Part shown: positions 33,620 to 45,512 of the stretch, piece after piece
How positions within the stretch are numbered: position 1 is the first letter of the stretch
Layout of the letters: every line of letters begins with the position of its first letter
DNA from: Babylonia areolata
Lineage: Eukaryota > Mollusca > Gastropoda > Neogastropoda > Buccinidae
Assembly: GCF_041734735.1 (NCBI RefSeq)
Contig: NC_134880.1
Span: forward strand, 29,550,951 to 29,614,950
DNA length: 64,000 bases
Reading direction: 5' to 3'
Made by a program: the position numbers and the translations under genes
Notes under the pieces: generated by a model
Database searches by the model: none
What the model saw: the letters and a program-made list of their open reading frames with translations, nothing else
Told to the model about the DNA's origin: nothing

Positions 33620-33770
33620 AACCTCTTTTGCTTCTTCACGATTGTTTGTGGCCTTATTAGATACACATCATAATTCAAATGTGTGGACAGATCTGATTTT
33701 ATCTTAAATTCTTAAGCGCAATTTGGTGCGGTGTGACGAAGTAAATAAACCCAGAGAAAATGATTTTGTA
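33620..33770 (-). repeat. Relic of an exon-flanking intron segment without its exon
   Basis: CTTCTTCACGATTGTTTGTGG..AATTCAAATGTGTGGACAGA..AAATAAACCCAGAGAAAAT parallels 21493-21672 in the E11-E12 intron (CTTCTTCACGATTGTTTTGTG, AATCAAAATGTGTGG, AAGTAAATCCAGAGAAAATC). No TSP1 exon follows here. Confidence 0.55.
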
Positions 33771-33829
33771 ATCATGCACATATAATTATGTATGATATGC
33801 ATACACACACAGACACCCAGACAACCGAC

Positions 33830-34000
33830 TAATCATCACAGTCCCTGTTAGATATACTTACCATGTCCAACTGATACAAACTAGGCCAACTAGTTTGCTG
33901 AATTTGACAAAATTTCGCGGATAAGTCGGTACCGAGACGCCCTGCCAACTCCATCGTCTGCTCAGCCAGTCAACGCAATTCAAATCGCTGAATTATTCCA
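33830..34000 (-). repeat. Dispersed repeat R4, copy 2 (inverted)
   Basis: The reverse complement has GAATTGCGTTGACTGGCTGA, GTTGGCAGGGCGTCTC, TATCCGCGAAATTTTG and GCCTAGTTTGTATCAGTTGG. See copy at 7195. Confidence 0.65.
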
Positions 34001-35618
34001 TGGTAAACAAAGAACGCCTCGTTTGGAGAACGGCAAGAACAGACGAGCAAGAGAGACAAGAGGCAAGAAGAAGTTCATTTCACGTGCCACTGGGGTCATT
34101 AAAACAAAACACACAAGCATATTTTGCAAATACCATATGAATTTTTTTTTTTTAAAGTTATGTCAAAAACATACAAAAAGTTTACTCTAGCTAACAAGCA
34201 AATGCAAACCAACAAGTCAATTTCCTTTAGTATGTGACAAATACAGCAAAGAAACATATACAAATCAACATTAACAGATACCACTCTCCACAGTACTTGA
34301 TTGTTATTCCCTGTCAATAATGTTCTATCGAAAAGAAATACTTATTCGAGTTTGATATAATAAGTGTGTTTAACGAATTGTCCTTTTTCATGTCATATAC
34401 GTATAATCAAGTCAAACTGATGCATAATTCAAAGCAAAAGGAAGAGGACAAACCTTTTGGCTCGCTTCACTTCAGAACAGAGACAGCTGTGTTAGCCGCG
34501 ACAAAGGAAATACCCTTTGAACCATCCGCTCCGATACGGAGATCCACGAGGTAGAAATTAATGAAGGGATCCTCGACGCCAGGTCAAAATGATGCAGTAA
34601 AGAATGGTGTGCATTTTATGGAACCTTTGAATCAAGACTGTTAACTTGTAGACCAACGTCAAGGCTGCTTTGCTTGCTTGCTTGGGATGACAAAAAGTGA
34701 TGTTTAGATATAGTTCAACTCAAAGTTGAAAATTGATGCCATCATATCTGGTCTAGCCTCTGCAATTTTGATCAGTCTCTGAATCAAGAAGTTGCTTTAG
34801 GTTCAGAGTCATGTAGCTGTTTTGTTTTGTTTGTTTTTGCTTATGGGGGACATTTTTTTCTTCAGCTTGCTTTCAAAGTCCTTTGGATTATTGTACTGGC
34901 CACGACATACAAGATGAACCAAACCACCTTCCTCTGCGTGAAATCACATCTCTCAGCGGTTCACTAATGCGATCTATACTGCCACTGATTCTGTCAGACT
35001 TACCCTGTATACGGAATCCATAAATTCGTGTATAAAGATGATGCAGACGTTATCCGGATACATCTGCTTATGGAAGCGTATATCATTTTGCAATGAATGC
35101 CACATTTTATGTTTTTATTTTGTTGTTGGGCGTAAGCAAGCTTTCAACTCTTGTGAGCATCCCAATATAGTCTCATAAATTGTGAGCCGGTCGATTTTTT
35201 ATACAGCCATGAAGGCGGCTATCCTTCGTCTTCAAGTAGCTTCAAATAAAATTTTGAAACAGAAAAAATGGCGAACACTAGAGGAGCTATATGAAAAGAG
35301 GTGGAGAAATTACGAGAGCACATCAGAAAAGAAGACATTTTGAGTTTAATTAAAAAATCATCTAAGACTGACCAACATTTCATACATTATATTCTCGCGT
35401 TCCATTCCATCATCAAGTGTTTTAATCATATTAGAATGTTTGAAGAATTTGCATCGTGGTTGTCTATCGTTCTTAGCCAATGCACTAAAATGGTAATATC
35501 TAGTATGGTCGACCTGTGTCACAGAAGTAGCGTATGGGTATAAATGCATTCCACCCATGATAATTCATTAGACTGAAAAAAAAAATTCTTTTGTGTATAT
35601 ATATGTATAAATATGTCA
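34001..35618. other. Intron DNA, nothing recognised
   Basis: AT-rich, without convincing ORFs, exons or repeat landmarks. Confidence 0.5.
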
Positions 35619-38600
35619 GGTTGCTACTGGTACCGTGTAACCCAGTACTACCTGCCGCATGTGAAGTCTCCCAACGACGGACCAGGCGGAGGATGAAACC
35701 TTTTCCAACGGCTGTGAAGGCGGAAGAGGATGACCAAAGGGGAGGGGGAGCTCTTATCCTTGGCTGGAAGTCCTGGGAGACGGAGCTCCGAAGAAAAAAC
35801 CTGCACCTGCCGAGACCGCCCTACACGTGGCAGTAACTGCACCTGTGGGACTGTGAGCATCGGTAGGCGAGAGAGTGGGGAAGGGATTGCACAACTCCTC
35901 CTCACTAACAAAAAAAAGTCACCTGTGCTGGTCAGGCAGCCAGGCTAATGTCGGAACGACGAGCTAGCCCTTCAACACCCAGCTTTCCCAAGCCCTGTGG
36001 CGATGGAGAAGTGGTAACGGGGACAGGCAGAGTTCCTAGTCACGACTCTGCACGCAGGCGGCTGTGGTGTGATGGTCGTCCGCCGTAGACTGGGGCAGAT
36101 GCGGCGCCAGTATCCTCCCACATTGTCAGAGCAGCCCTTTTTAGGGACAGCACTGCTCTCCCCACATGGGGAAGGGGAGATAAAAGGATCCCTAAACAAA
36201 GCTTGCCTCACCTAGTACCTAGTAGGAAACCGCACCTACTTGGACATCCAACACTAGCAGTCGAAAACAACAGAAGAAAAGAACCAGGAACCATGCCCTG
36301 ACTCTGGGTGCCTGGAATGCTCGCACCCTTTTAGACAGAGACGACAGACCAGAAAGGCGCACAGCGCTCATTGCTAGAATGCTTAATCGCTACCAGGTGG
36401 ACATAGCAGCCCTGAGCGAAACCAGGTTTGCCGGTGAAACCCAGCTGGAGGAAGCTGGAGGGGGCTACACTTTCTACTCCATTGGGAAACCAGATGGCAT
36501 CCCAAGAACCTCAGGCGTGGCTTTGCCATACAAACCAAACTTCCACGACAGCTTGACAGCTTTCCACGTGGGATAAACGATAGGCTGATGACCCTGCGTC
36601 GAAAGCTGTCCAAGGACAAGTCATCAGCTGCTATGCCCCGACGATGACCAACCCTGATGGCATCAAAGAATCTTTCTACGAGGAACTTAGCCGCACAATT
36701 TCAGCGGTAGACAGAAAGGACAGGCTGATCATCCTTGGGAGTTTCAATGCCCGCGTCGGCGTGGACTTCTCCTCGTGGCCAAAAGTCCTAGGACAGCACG
36801 GCACTGGCAAGTGCAACTCCAACGGACTGCTTTTGCTCTCGCTCTGCGCACAGCATGGACTGACCATCACCAACACCCTCTTACAACAAGCGGACAAGTA
36901 CAAGAACACATGGATGCACCCCCGCCGTGAGAAGAACAAGGAACTCCACATGGTCTTTGTAGACCTAACTAAGGCCTTCGACACGGTGAACCGCCGTGGT
37001 CTGTGGAAGATCCTCCTAAAAGTTCGGCTGCCCAGAGAGCCTAATCCAGCTGATTGAGTCATTCCACGATGGCATGCAGGCGAGAGTACAGGAAAATACT
37101 GACATGTCGGATCCGTTCCCTGTGGTAAATGGAATGAAGCAGGGCTGCGTCCTGGCACCCATACTGTTCTCCATTCTCTTCTCTGCCATGCTGATTGATG
37201 CCTTCCAAGACTGTGACCAGGACATCTACATTCAGTTTCGCACAGATGGCAAACTTTTCAACTTGTGGCGACTCCATGCCAGGCCCAGGGTGTTTGAGGC
37301 ACTGTTGAGAGAGTTCCTCTTCGCTGATGACTGTGCGCTTGCTGTACACACCCATGAGGACATGCAGTTCATTATGGACAGGTTCTTAACCTCCTGCAAG
37401 CGCAATGGACTCACCATCAGCCTCAGCAAGACCGAGTCCATGTACCAACCAGCTAGCTCACAGAACGCCAGTGCCTCCCCCCCACCTGCAATCAAGATCG
37501 ATGACACAGAGATTAAGTCAGTCCACATGTTTTGCTATCTGGGCAGCACCCTATGCAGCAACGGAGCCCTTGATGCAGAAGCGACGCTGCGCATCGCCAA
37601 GGCCAGCTCCGCCTTCGGCACACTCAACAACAAGCTGTGGAACAACAAAGGCATCAGGCTCAGCATCAAAATCAAAACCTACAGAGCTGTTGTGCTGACC
37701 ACCTTGTTGTACTGTTGTGAAACAGGAACGACGTATCGTCGTCACATTCAACAACTTGAGCAGTTTCACCAGATATGCCTATGGAAGATCCTCGACATAA
37801 AGTGGCAACACAGGGTCTCCAACCTCCAGGTCCAAGAGAGGAGCGGCCTGCCCAGCATCGAAAGCCTGCTGATCACTGAAGCAATGGTCATAGGAACTAA
37901 ACAAAAACTATCTTCCATCACAACTGACAATCAAACTTAGCAGTACATCCATCCCTCTTTCCAGTTCAGTCAGGAACCTCGGCGTTGTCCTTGACAACAC
38001 ACTGTCCATGCAAAAATTTATCAGTCAGACATATCAATCCTGCTACTCTCAACTGCGGCGCATCAGTTCCATCCAGAAATATCTGTCCCTTGACGCAACA
38101 TCTAGACTTGTCGTTTCTCTCATTCACTCTCGCCTTGACTACTGTAACTCTCTATTGTCTGGTTTGCCTGCTTCATCCATTCAGTCCCTTCAGTGCATAC
38201 AAAACTCTGTTGCCCGACTCGTCCTCAGAAAGAAAAGATCTGAGCACATCACTCCTCTTTTGCAAAATCTCCACTGGCTCCCTGTCTCACACAGAATAAA
38301 GTACAAGATCAGCACTCTATGCTATAAATGTATTCACAAATCAGCCCCTTCCTATCTCTGTGGCTGCCTTCACCTCTCTGTTTATGCATAGCCAGATTCA
38401 AACTCTTGACTGTTGGCCGCCGTTCTTTCTCTGTCTCTGGACCTTGCAATTGGAATGAACTTCCTCTTTCACTTCGTCAAGTCTCCACACTCAGCTCTTT
38501 CAAAGCTCTTTCAAGTCTGGCGTTAAAACCCACCTCTTCCCAAAATAGCCTCCCTTCCCTGCCTCTCCCTTGTCTTCACTGTCCCCAGTTTCAGAGTTAT

Positions 38601-39080
38601 GCATGCGTATGAATGACTGGTGCGAAAGCGCTTTGATTTGTCTATGCACAAGATCTAGCGCTATATAAATACCATTATTATTATTACTATGATCCAGTGC
38701 CAGCTACGCTGGACAGGACACGTTGTCCGCATAACAGACAGCAGGATCCCGAAGATGCTTTTGTATGGCTAGCTGAAGGAAGGCCACCTCAAAGCCTGTG
38801 ACATAGCCATCGCTTCCTGGGAAACTGATGCCCTTGACCGCTCTCGCTGGAGGATGCTGTGCTCTAGTGGCATAAAGACGTTTTAAAACAAGAGAACACT
38901 GGCCATTAAGGAAAAGCGTGAGCGAAGGAAGCAGGGCTCAACTTCTGGAGACGTTTTCCCTTGCAACACCTGTAGGAAGTGTTGCACATCCAGAATCGGC
39001 CTCTTCTCCCATATGAGGATACACCGACAGATAAGCCTGCCTGCCTACTCATCCGTCGGTCCGATGGGAGACTCCATCAT
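35619..39080 (+). mobile_element. RTE-like LINE, copy C, deleted and carrying a nested LINE
   Basis: Same family as copy B (10265-14090), sharing the 5' UTR (TGCTACTGGTACC..TGTAACCCAGTACTACC), endonuclease (VDIAALSETRFAGETQLEEA, SFNARVGVDF), RT (VFVDLTKAFDTVNRRGLW, MKQGCVLAPILFSILFSAML, FADDCALAVHTHEDM) and the zinc-finger-like C-terminus. About 1.2 kb present in B (roughly 11533-12706) is missing here. The junction at 36930-36934 fuses the endonuclease to RT motif A, so the RT fingers are lost. An L2-like LINE is inserted at 37875. The 3' end is GACTCCATCAT, followed by a CA tract. Confidence 0.88.
37875..38689 (+). mobile_element. L2/CR1-like LINE 3' end nested in LINE copy C
   Basis: Begins with EAMVIGTKQKLSSITTD, continues LRRISSIQKYLSLDATSRLV, SRLDYCNSLLSGLPASSIQS, HITPLLQNLHWLPVSHRIKY, and ends CGCTATATAAATACCATTATT plus ATT repeats. 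Left flank CTGATC and right flank TGATCCAG reconstruct the uninterrupted host sequence CTGATCCAGTGCC of copy B, giving a 4-5 bp target duplication (TGATC). Same family as 54031-57960, with a few frame breaks. Confidence 0.9.
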
Positions 39081-39083
39081 TTC

Positions 39084-39121
<38 letters not shown>
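39084..39121. repeat. (CA)n microsatellite at the LINE C 3' end
   Basis: About 18 CA units directly after the LINE terminus. Confidence 0.95.
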
Positions 39122-39123
<2 letters not shown>

Positions 39124-39285
39124 GTGAAAAGTGAAAATTTAAAAAGTCTTCGAAACACAAATTTTGTCACCAGTCTTAAATTTGTTATAAAGAAAACAAT
39201 GGTTTTGTAAAATTATCTTGTCTTTCCTACACATCAACGGTGTCAGAAAATTCTGCATAACTGCGAAATATGTCTTTCAAAAACA

Positions 39286-39294
<9 letters not shown>

Positions 39295-39345
<51 letters not shown>
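39295..39345. repeat. (CA)n microsatellite
   Basis: About 25 CA units. Nothing else named between 39122 and 39840. Confidence 0.95.
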
Positions 39346-39349
<4 letters not shown>

Positions 39350-39839
39350 CCCCAAAAAACAAAACATTCGCCCTTCAACTCCCAGTATCATATGACCGTA
39401 CTCCTGTAACATTCCAACCTCTGGGCATTCTTTTAACAATATATTGTTTCCACTCAGGACAAAAATAACTGATTACAGCATTTTCTTATCCATATGAGTT
39501 TCATGGATTTTATAAACGATGGAATGTGCGCAATATTTTCACCTACCTTTTGAATACCATGCACTGCTCTTGATCTTTTAACTTGATGTATTTTTCGTTT
39601 CATACAAAATCAAAACACATTTTTTCAATGTTTGAATACTGTCGTCTGGTGGGTTTGGAAGCACAATCCACGAGTGTGTTAACTTAGATAATATCAGTGA
39701 CTTAACAATAGCTACTCTTCCTAGTGGTGTAACAGATCTTTCCGTCCATACTTTAAAATGTCTTTTTTGTTTTATTGAATGTGTGTGTTATATTCTATTC
39801 TACCACTTTACGAAGTTCGTTAGTGAACGAGAGCCCTAG

Positions 39840-40330
39840 GATTTTAAATCATGGTGGATTCCAGTTCATTTTCGGCAAGGCAATACAGAGCCATGCCACC
39901 ACTGAGACCAGTCTCAGTGAAGGGAGGTCACCAATCCCCCCTGAGAGAAAATGTCCTACCCTACTTCAGCGCTGGGTACGATAGCGGTGCTACCCACATC
40001 TAACCACCACCCACACATCCTTCAAACTAGTATGACCGGGGAAGAGACATGACCTCGCTTCCCCGCGGTCCCCTTACAGACCGTTTTTTTCCTGGGTTGG
40101 AACCCTCTCCGTCTCAATCGGCACATTGCCTGAATCATGAATGGAAGGGCCCAGGGACCCCGGGGCTGGGACAGCATCATGAAGTGAAACCAACCCAGTC
40201 TCACTGTTCGGGCATTGCAGGGTGGCGTGCGAGGAGTACCAACTAGTACAAGACAAAGCTTACTCTTCGAGCTCCACAAAGAAAAAAGGACAGGTTCCAC
40301 ATGGAGTGAGAACAAAAAAAATCAGTGATT
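39840..40330. repeat. Second copy of the unclassified GC-rich repeat
   Basis: Related to parts of 6230-7090: GAGACCAGTCTCAGTG, GGTCACCAATCCCCCC..GAGAAA, CCCCTTACAGACCG, GGCCCAGGGACCCCGGGGCT, AAAAAAGGACAGGTTCC. Shorter and without long ORFs. Confidence 0.5.
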
Positions 40331-40514
40331 TGAAGGGAAACGAGTAGTAAGATTTAACTGAACTCCAGTAATGACCAAAAAGAAAGAAAACAAGAGAGGC
40401 AAGGCCTACAAGACTCACTTGTGATACACTTAAAAAAAAAAATCTAATCGTTAAAATGTGTTCTGTATTTGTTATTATGAAGCTTCGCGTTTAAAAAAAA
40501 GAAAAGAAAAAAAA

Positions 40515-41985
40515 AGTCCTAACCAGATTCGAACCCCGCGTGTTCGGGTGAGAAGAAACTGCCTTATCCATTACACTATCGTGGCTCCTTAACTGACGTT
40601 CCAAAATTTAACATTTGAACATACTTTTTTAAAGGGCGATAAATCAATTGCGGTATTCGCAGTGAGAACGCCGTTTAAATCATATTATTTTGGTGTATCT
40701 TGGGCATTCAAAAAATCTTTAAGGGCAATAAAAAATTATTTTTAATGGCTATCGCCGCAATCACACTGCAACATTTAGGCGTTTTCACTAGATCTAGATA
40801 GATGTACAAGTTTAGTTCACACCCGCCGGGAATGTAGTCCGACACGGTCGATTCAATTTCTCTTTTATGTCCATTCTAGTTTTATAGTTTTAAAGCTGAT
40901 ATGAAAATTTAGTATTTTGTTAAACTAATAACATGTAAAGCCAAGTACAAATAGTTCTAAACGTCGTAAGAAGTGAAAAGGACTTCATTTTGAGAAAAGT
41001 CAAGACTGGAAATTATTTCGTTTCATCGTGATCAGTTCAAGGGTATTAACTCGCATGGTTTACAATTTTTAACTGTGAATTCCGACTGATTCTGTGGATA
41101 TTTTTATGGCAGTTTGGGGCATAATCCATTAAGTGATGAGGCGTTCACAAATCTTTCTCTGAATAAATATTTAACGGTCTCCTTCTCCAACTTTCATCAC
41201 ATGTTATCGTGCATTGTCCATTGAATATAGGATTGAATGGGCAAGTTAACAACTTGAAACAAAATGGCGTCGTTCGCGTTCGCGAAGAATATGAGCAAGC
41301 GCTTTGAATGTGTATAAATATGTGTACGCAACTGATTTTTGCCCATGACCTCCAGGGCTCAGCCAACGGATCTGTAAAGTCCACTCGTCGTATTGATTTT
41401 AGTATTTTCCGAAAAAGACCACTTGGGCGAATGAACATAGTGAAAGCCTTGTACACTGAGAGTAAAACACACAAGCTTTTTATGTACTGAGTATAATTTC
41501 AAAATGCAATGTTTAAGATGAGAAAGATCAGTTAAAAGCAAATTAAGTCCCCTAGCATTAATTACAGAGTAATTTCCCTTTTTTACTATCTGCACCAAAA
41601 CGTTTGCAAAATAAATAAAACTTCCATGCTTAGCAAAAGAAGTTCCTGTTTGAACAAAAAATGATAATAATGACTGCTCTTGTTGTTGTGTCAGAATATA
41701 AGATCAAAGTGTCAAGTTTAGAGAATACAAAAAATATAAATATAACAGTAAATGCAGTTTGCATATAATTAGTTTTCATTAAAAAAAAAAAAAAAAAATG
41801 TGCCCATCCCAGAGGTGCAATATTGTTTTAAACAAGATGACTGGAAAGAACTGAATTTTTCCTATTTTTATGCCTAATTTGGTGTCAGCTGACAAAGTAT
41901 TTGCAGAGAAAATGTCAATGTTAACGTTTACCACGGACACACACACACACACAGACAACCGAACACCGGGTTAAAAAAAGAGAAG
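40515..41985 (-). repeat. Dispersed repeat RX with a tRNA-like end and CA tract, copy X
   Basis: The left end (40515-40588, minus strand) is tRNA-like: GGAGCCACGATAGTGTAATG..ATAAGGC with a B-box GGGGTTCGAATCTGG. Then come GAACGCCGTTTAAATCAT (40667), TAGATCTAGATAG, AATTTCTCTTTTATGTCCATT and, at 41785-41985, CTAATTTGGTG..CAGCTGACAAAG..CAGAGAAAATGTCAATGTTAA, GTTTACCACGGACACACAC and GAACACCGGGTTA. Copy Y at 52235-53000 has the same order. The acceptor stem of the tRNA-like part pairs imperfectly, so it is not a functional tRNA gene. No ORF of note. Confidence 0.55.
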
Positions 41986-42079
41986 AGAAAGCTGCAGATG
42001 AGCAACAATGTAAAATGAAAACCTTAAAAGGTGGGAATGGTTTTTAGGAGAATGTTCGTCCACAAAGCCACTGGCCTAG

Positions 42080-42215
42080 AGGAATGATTCACTGCTTAAG
42101 GCTGGGAATTGTGTTCATTGGCTGAACAGATGACGGACTTGGCAGAGCCACGAAATTTGGCTAATCCCATAGACCTAGTTTGCATCAGTTTGACATGATA
42201 CAATATAAGACACCT
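42080..42215 (+). repeat. Dispersed repeat R4, copy 3
   Basis: GGGAATTGTGTTCATTGGCTGAACAGA, GGCAGAGCCACGAAATTTGGC and CTAGTTTGCATCAGTTTGAC. Confidence 0.7.
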
Positions 42216-42357
42216 AACATAGAAACATGGTGTTGTTACATAGATTTGTGTCATGTGGAAAAACAAGTTTAAAAAGCATTAAAAACAACAACAAAAAACA
42301 TTCGCCTTATCTTATCATATTTCTCAAACAAAACCCCAATGGTGTTTGGCAACAAAC

Positions 42358-42531
42358 CACAGCATTACTGAGTTCCACATCTTCCTGTCTCTTAATCTGA
42401 CCCAGTGCACAAATAGCAGCAGGAAGTTCCAGCACCCTTGCAGGTTCTAGTTCTCCGTCTGTTGCCAGTACCACATGTTCTGGAACACCTTCCAAAATGT
42501 GACCAGGTGGTCCATCCATGAGTATTGTCAT
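42358..42531 (-). pseudogene. Exon E5: TSP1 repeat, class A, with two stops
   Basis: 174 nt, phase 1-1 borders intact (AATTCCAG|ATGAC; TGCTGTG|GTTTGTTG). Product begins HGWTTWSHFGRCSRTCGTG, then RTRTCKGAGTSCCYLCTG. Two in-frame TAA codons interrupt it: after LCTGSD, where siblings have Ser, and just before the final CC, where siblings have Gln. There is also an extra Cys (SCCYLC against SCSYLC). Exon borders are conserved, so the unit could still be spliced, but inclusion would truncate the protein. Flanking introns are homologous to those of E2. Confidence 0.9.
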
Positions 42532-43165
42532 CTGGAATTGAATGTAGAATTCAGTGGAATATGCTGAGATAAACACAAGCAATACTACAAGTGTATATAT
42601 ATATGGAAACAAAACGCCTAATTTTATTTATACAAGATTAACAGTCGGACTTTTCAGAATCTTAAGGATTAAAGGGTGGCCAACTGATCCATATGCAAGC
42701 ATACCAAGTGTTCACCTTTTCAACATAAAACAGTGATACTTTATACATGTTTAATCATTACACCAGCTAGAAAACTGAATAGAGGGAAATGAAAATCAAA
42801 ATCACAATCATTTTCAAATCATTATTGTAGGTTTTTGGCCACACCCGTCAATCAGACATGTTAAAAGCTCTGTTTGAAGTGGGTGACTGTGAGGTTAAGT
42901 AAAATAAACGCAATATATGGCTATAGGAAGGTGAGGCAAGTGGATGCTGTCTGGATTGTAACCATTTAGAAACAACCACAGAAGTCGCAATTTGTATCGA
43001 GAGGACGAATATTTAATCAGAGAACAAACACACAGTCATCTTAAATCTGCTGTGATTGATTTGGTAAAGTTTCTTTTATACAGCTGCTTGCAGAGTTTTT
43101 ATGGTGTTGATCAAAAGCATGTGTTTGATATCAATCATCAACCAGAATAACTTCATTGGCGCAAT

Positions 43166-43166
43166 G

Positions 43167-43240
<74 letters not shown>
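43166..43240. repeat. (TA)n microsatellite
   Basis: About 37 TA units, at the place where the homologous intron near 59060 reads CGCGCAATGGTACACATAATG. Confidence 0.97.
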
Positions 43241-43242
<2 letters not shown>

Positions 43243-43960
43243 ATCTGCAAAACAAACGCGATTTTTTCTGACATGCTTGTAATAACAAAATACGATTTAA
43301 TAATGACCAAAAACGGAAACTTTGCACTTCATCGAGACAATGATATCTGTCTTTCCATCATAAGGGATAAAAACTGGGTCAATCACTTGTTAACACTTGG
43401 AACAATATCCCAAGGGCAGCAGTAAATGATATGGTGCGTTCGATTGCCTCGCAGGGTTTAGGACGTAATTGATGTCAATGACAGACACACTCATTACTGA
43501 TCTACTCTGTAGCCAACTGCCAAGAAACTTTTGTTGGTGACTGTCCCTTTTGAAAGCCTACCTGTGTCCCACTATGTGGCAGTGAATTTGAATGTTATTG
43601 TGATTTAATTGCCAAAAAATGGAATGTATTTTAACCATGTGAATCAAACGAAAACAAAAAATCGGATCCCTGTTATGGACGAGTATATATGATGGATTCA
43701 CAATACTGAACACAGTTATGGTTTGTTCCCACTGTTGCAACATACAATACAATGCCATCTAATGCAATGCAATACTACGCAATTAATCAAAATGAAAATT
43801 ATGTGTGCATGGAAAGGGTCGTCAGTGAGTGACACACTCCTCCAGTGAGTGACACACTCCCCTAACCAACAGCTATGTCGACACATACATGACAATAGTC
43901 CATACTAAAAAGTAAAAAAGTAAAACACTAAGCTGCATTAAATCATGGAAGGACAAAACA

Positions 43961-43962
<2 letters not shown>

Positions 43963-43993
<31 letters not shown>

Positions 43994-44033
43994 CACACAC
44001 ACACACACACACACACTCGCACACATGTATGTG

Positions 44034-44090
<57 letters not shown>

Positions 44091-44110
44091 AGAGAGAGAG
44101 AGAAAGAGAG

Positions 44111-44142
<32 letters not shown>

Positions 44143-44153
44143 TCGCACACATG

Positions 44154-44218
<65 letters not shown>
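43963..44218. repeat. Compound microsatellite with inverted symmetry
   Basis: (CT)n-(CA)n-CTCGCACACATGTATGTG-(TA)n-(TG)n-(GA)n-CATA-(CA)n-CTCGCACACATGTATG-(TA)n-(TG)n. The CTCGCACACATGTATG core occurs twice (44015 and 44141), so a unit of about 126 bp was duplicated. CT/GA and CA/TG arms are mutually complementary. Confidence 0.9.
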
Positions 44219-44219
<1 letters not shown>

Positions 44220-44754
44220 ATAGTCAGTCGTGTCCGACTATGACCATCAGAACAGCAAAGGAGGCAACAGCTGTTCCGACTATTTGGGCTAGAATTTGAT
44301 TATAGTGGAGAGTGTCTTGCCTAAGTACATCCCCACTCTCTCGGCCAATAGGGTTTTAGGACAGTAGGCGTTGGAATGGTTCCCAAAGGCCAACTGGCCC
44401 ACAAGGCTGCAAAACTAAGAGCCAGTGCCATTTTGCCTCCTAGTTTGAGAGTCATAGTCCTTCACAAAAGACTAAGCTGTAAATGGTTTCCCATTGACTG
44501 GTGAAACCATTGATAATACAGCTGTCACTTTGCTGTTGGCCCAAATGTAAACTTATGTCAATATATACATATACATGAATACCGACTTTGCTGTGACAAA
44601 TGTCTTGACGTTCGAAGTCCAGACATTTTGCTTTGCGCCCGAAGTACACAAGTCAGTCCCAATGAATTCGGCCCTAGGTCTGTGTTTACCAAAGTCTGAG
44701 ACAAGTGCACACTTGGGATAGTGGTCAGTATTTGGTGTGTTGTTGTTTTTTAAA

Positions 44755-44885
44755 CGCGTCTGGCTACCAAGTTCATTGTGCTATGGGCATAAATGGGAAG
44801 ACGATCATATAATCTAGTATCATACACACTTGACAGATGCGTCTGTGGATGTGTTGCATAAATTTCCTGACTATCCATCAGGATA
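44755..44885 (+). mobile_element. SINE-1 body, diverged copy
   Basis: GTGCTATGGGCATAAATGGG, TCATACACACTTGACAGATG, CGTCTGTGGATGTGTTGCAT and TTCCTGAC follow the order of the SINE-1 body at 19810-19910. The tRNA-like head is missing. Confidence 0.55.
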
Positions 44886-45190
44886 GCAATCCCCACCAAG
44901 CTACACGGGACGCACAAAGGTCTGCACACAGCAAGTGTCAGCAGACGGCTCGGCGCTGCGCCAACGACTATTGGCTGAATCTGAGTCAGAGCATACAGTA
45001 TACAGCAGACTCTGGAAACACGGGCAGCATGCACGTAGGTATCAAGAAGGCAACCGGTCCAATCGCCTCCAAGACCGCAGCCCTGAAGTCCAAGACAGGA
45101 GAGAACATCACTGATCAACGAAAGCAGATGGAAAGGTGGGTTGAGTACTACCTAGAGTTATACTCCACGCAAAACGTTGTTTCAGATGCT
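44877..45190 (+). mobile_element. RTE-like LINE fragment, region between endonuclease and RT
   Basis: Open frame encodes AHSKCQQTARRCANDYWLNL, then GNTGSMHVGIKKATGPIASK, TAALKSKTGENITDQRKQME and RWVEYYLELYSTQNVV. The pattern 'ANxYWxxLxxxIQxAADxGNxxxMYxGIKKAxGPxxxKTAPLKSxxGxxITDxxKQMxRWxEHYxxLY' is familiar from the linker of molluscan endonuclease-reverse transcriptase LINEs. Truncated at both ends. Confidence 0.65.
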
Positions 45191-45378
45191 ATTTTTGTAT
45201 CAGGTGTTAACATTTAGAGAAACTGTAACTTCCTAAGACCATATTTCACTGCAGCGTTTATTTCTGTAATAGTATGTATTGATAGTGGTTGTTTTTCATA
45301 TTGTGTGAGTGTTGTTCATTTGCCCCTTCGTCAGAGGCCTAGGCCTGTTAATGAATGAATCACTTGAATCTGAACCAC

Positions 45379-45512
45379 CCCCGATAGCGGAGTATGGCTG
45401 CCTATATGGCGGGACAAAAACGGTCATACACGTAAAAGCCCACTCATGTACATACGAACGAACGTGGGAATTGCAGCCCAAGAATGGAGAAGAAGAAGAA
45501 GAATCTGAATCT
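45379..45512 (+). mobile_element. SINE-2 tail fragment
   Basis: GCGGAGTATGGCTGCCTATA, GGCGGGACAAAAACGGTCAT, ACACGTAAAAGCCCACTC, GTGGGAATTGCAGCCCAAG and a (GAA)n tail ending at 45510. Confidence 0.85.

Noticed and set aside
40515-40590. Functional tRNA gene on minus strand
   Set aside because: A- and B-box-like motifs are present, but the acceptor stem has two mismatches and no sound anticodon arm is seen; it belongs to a dispersed repeat.
44015-44160. CRISPR-like repeat-spacer pattern in compound microsatellites
   Set aside because: Eukaryotic simple-sequence DNA; the 'spacers' are dinucleotide tracts.
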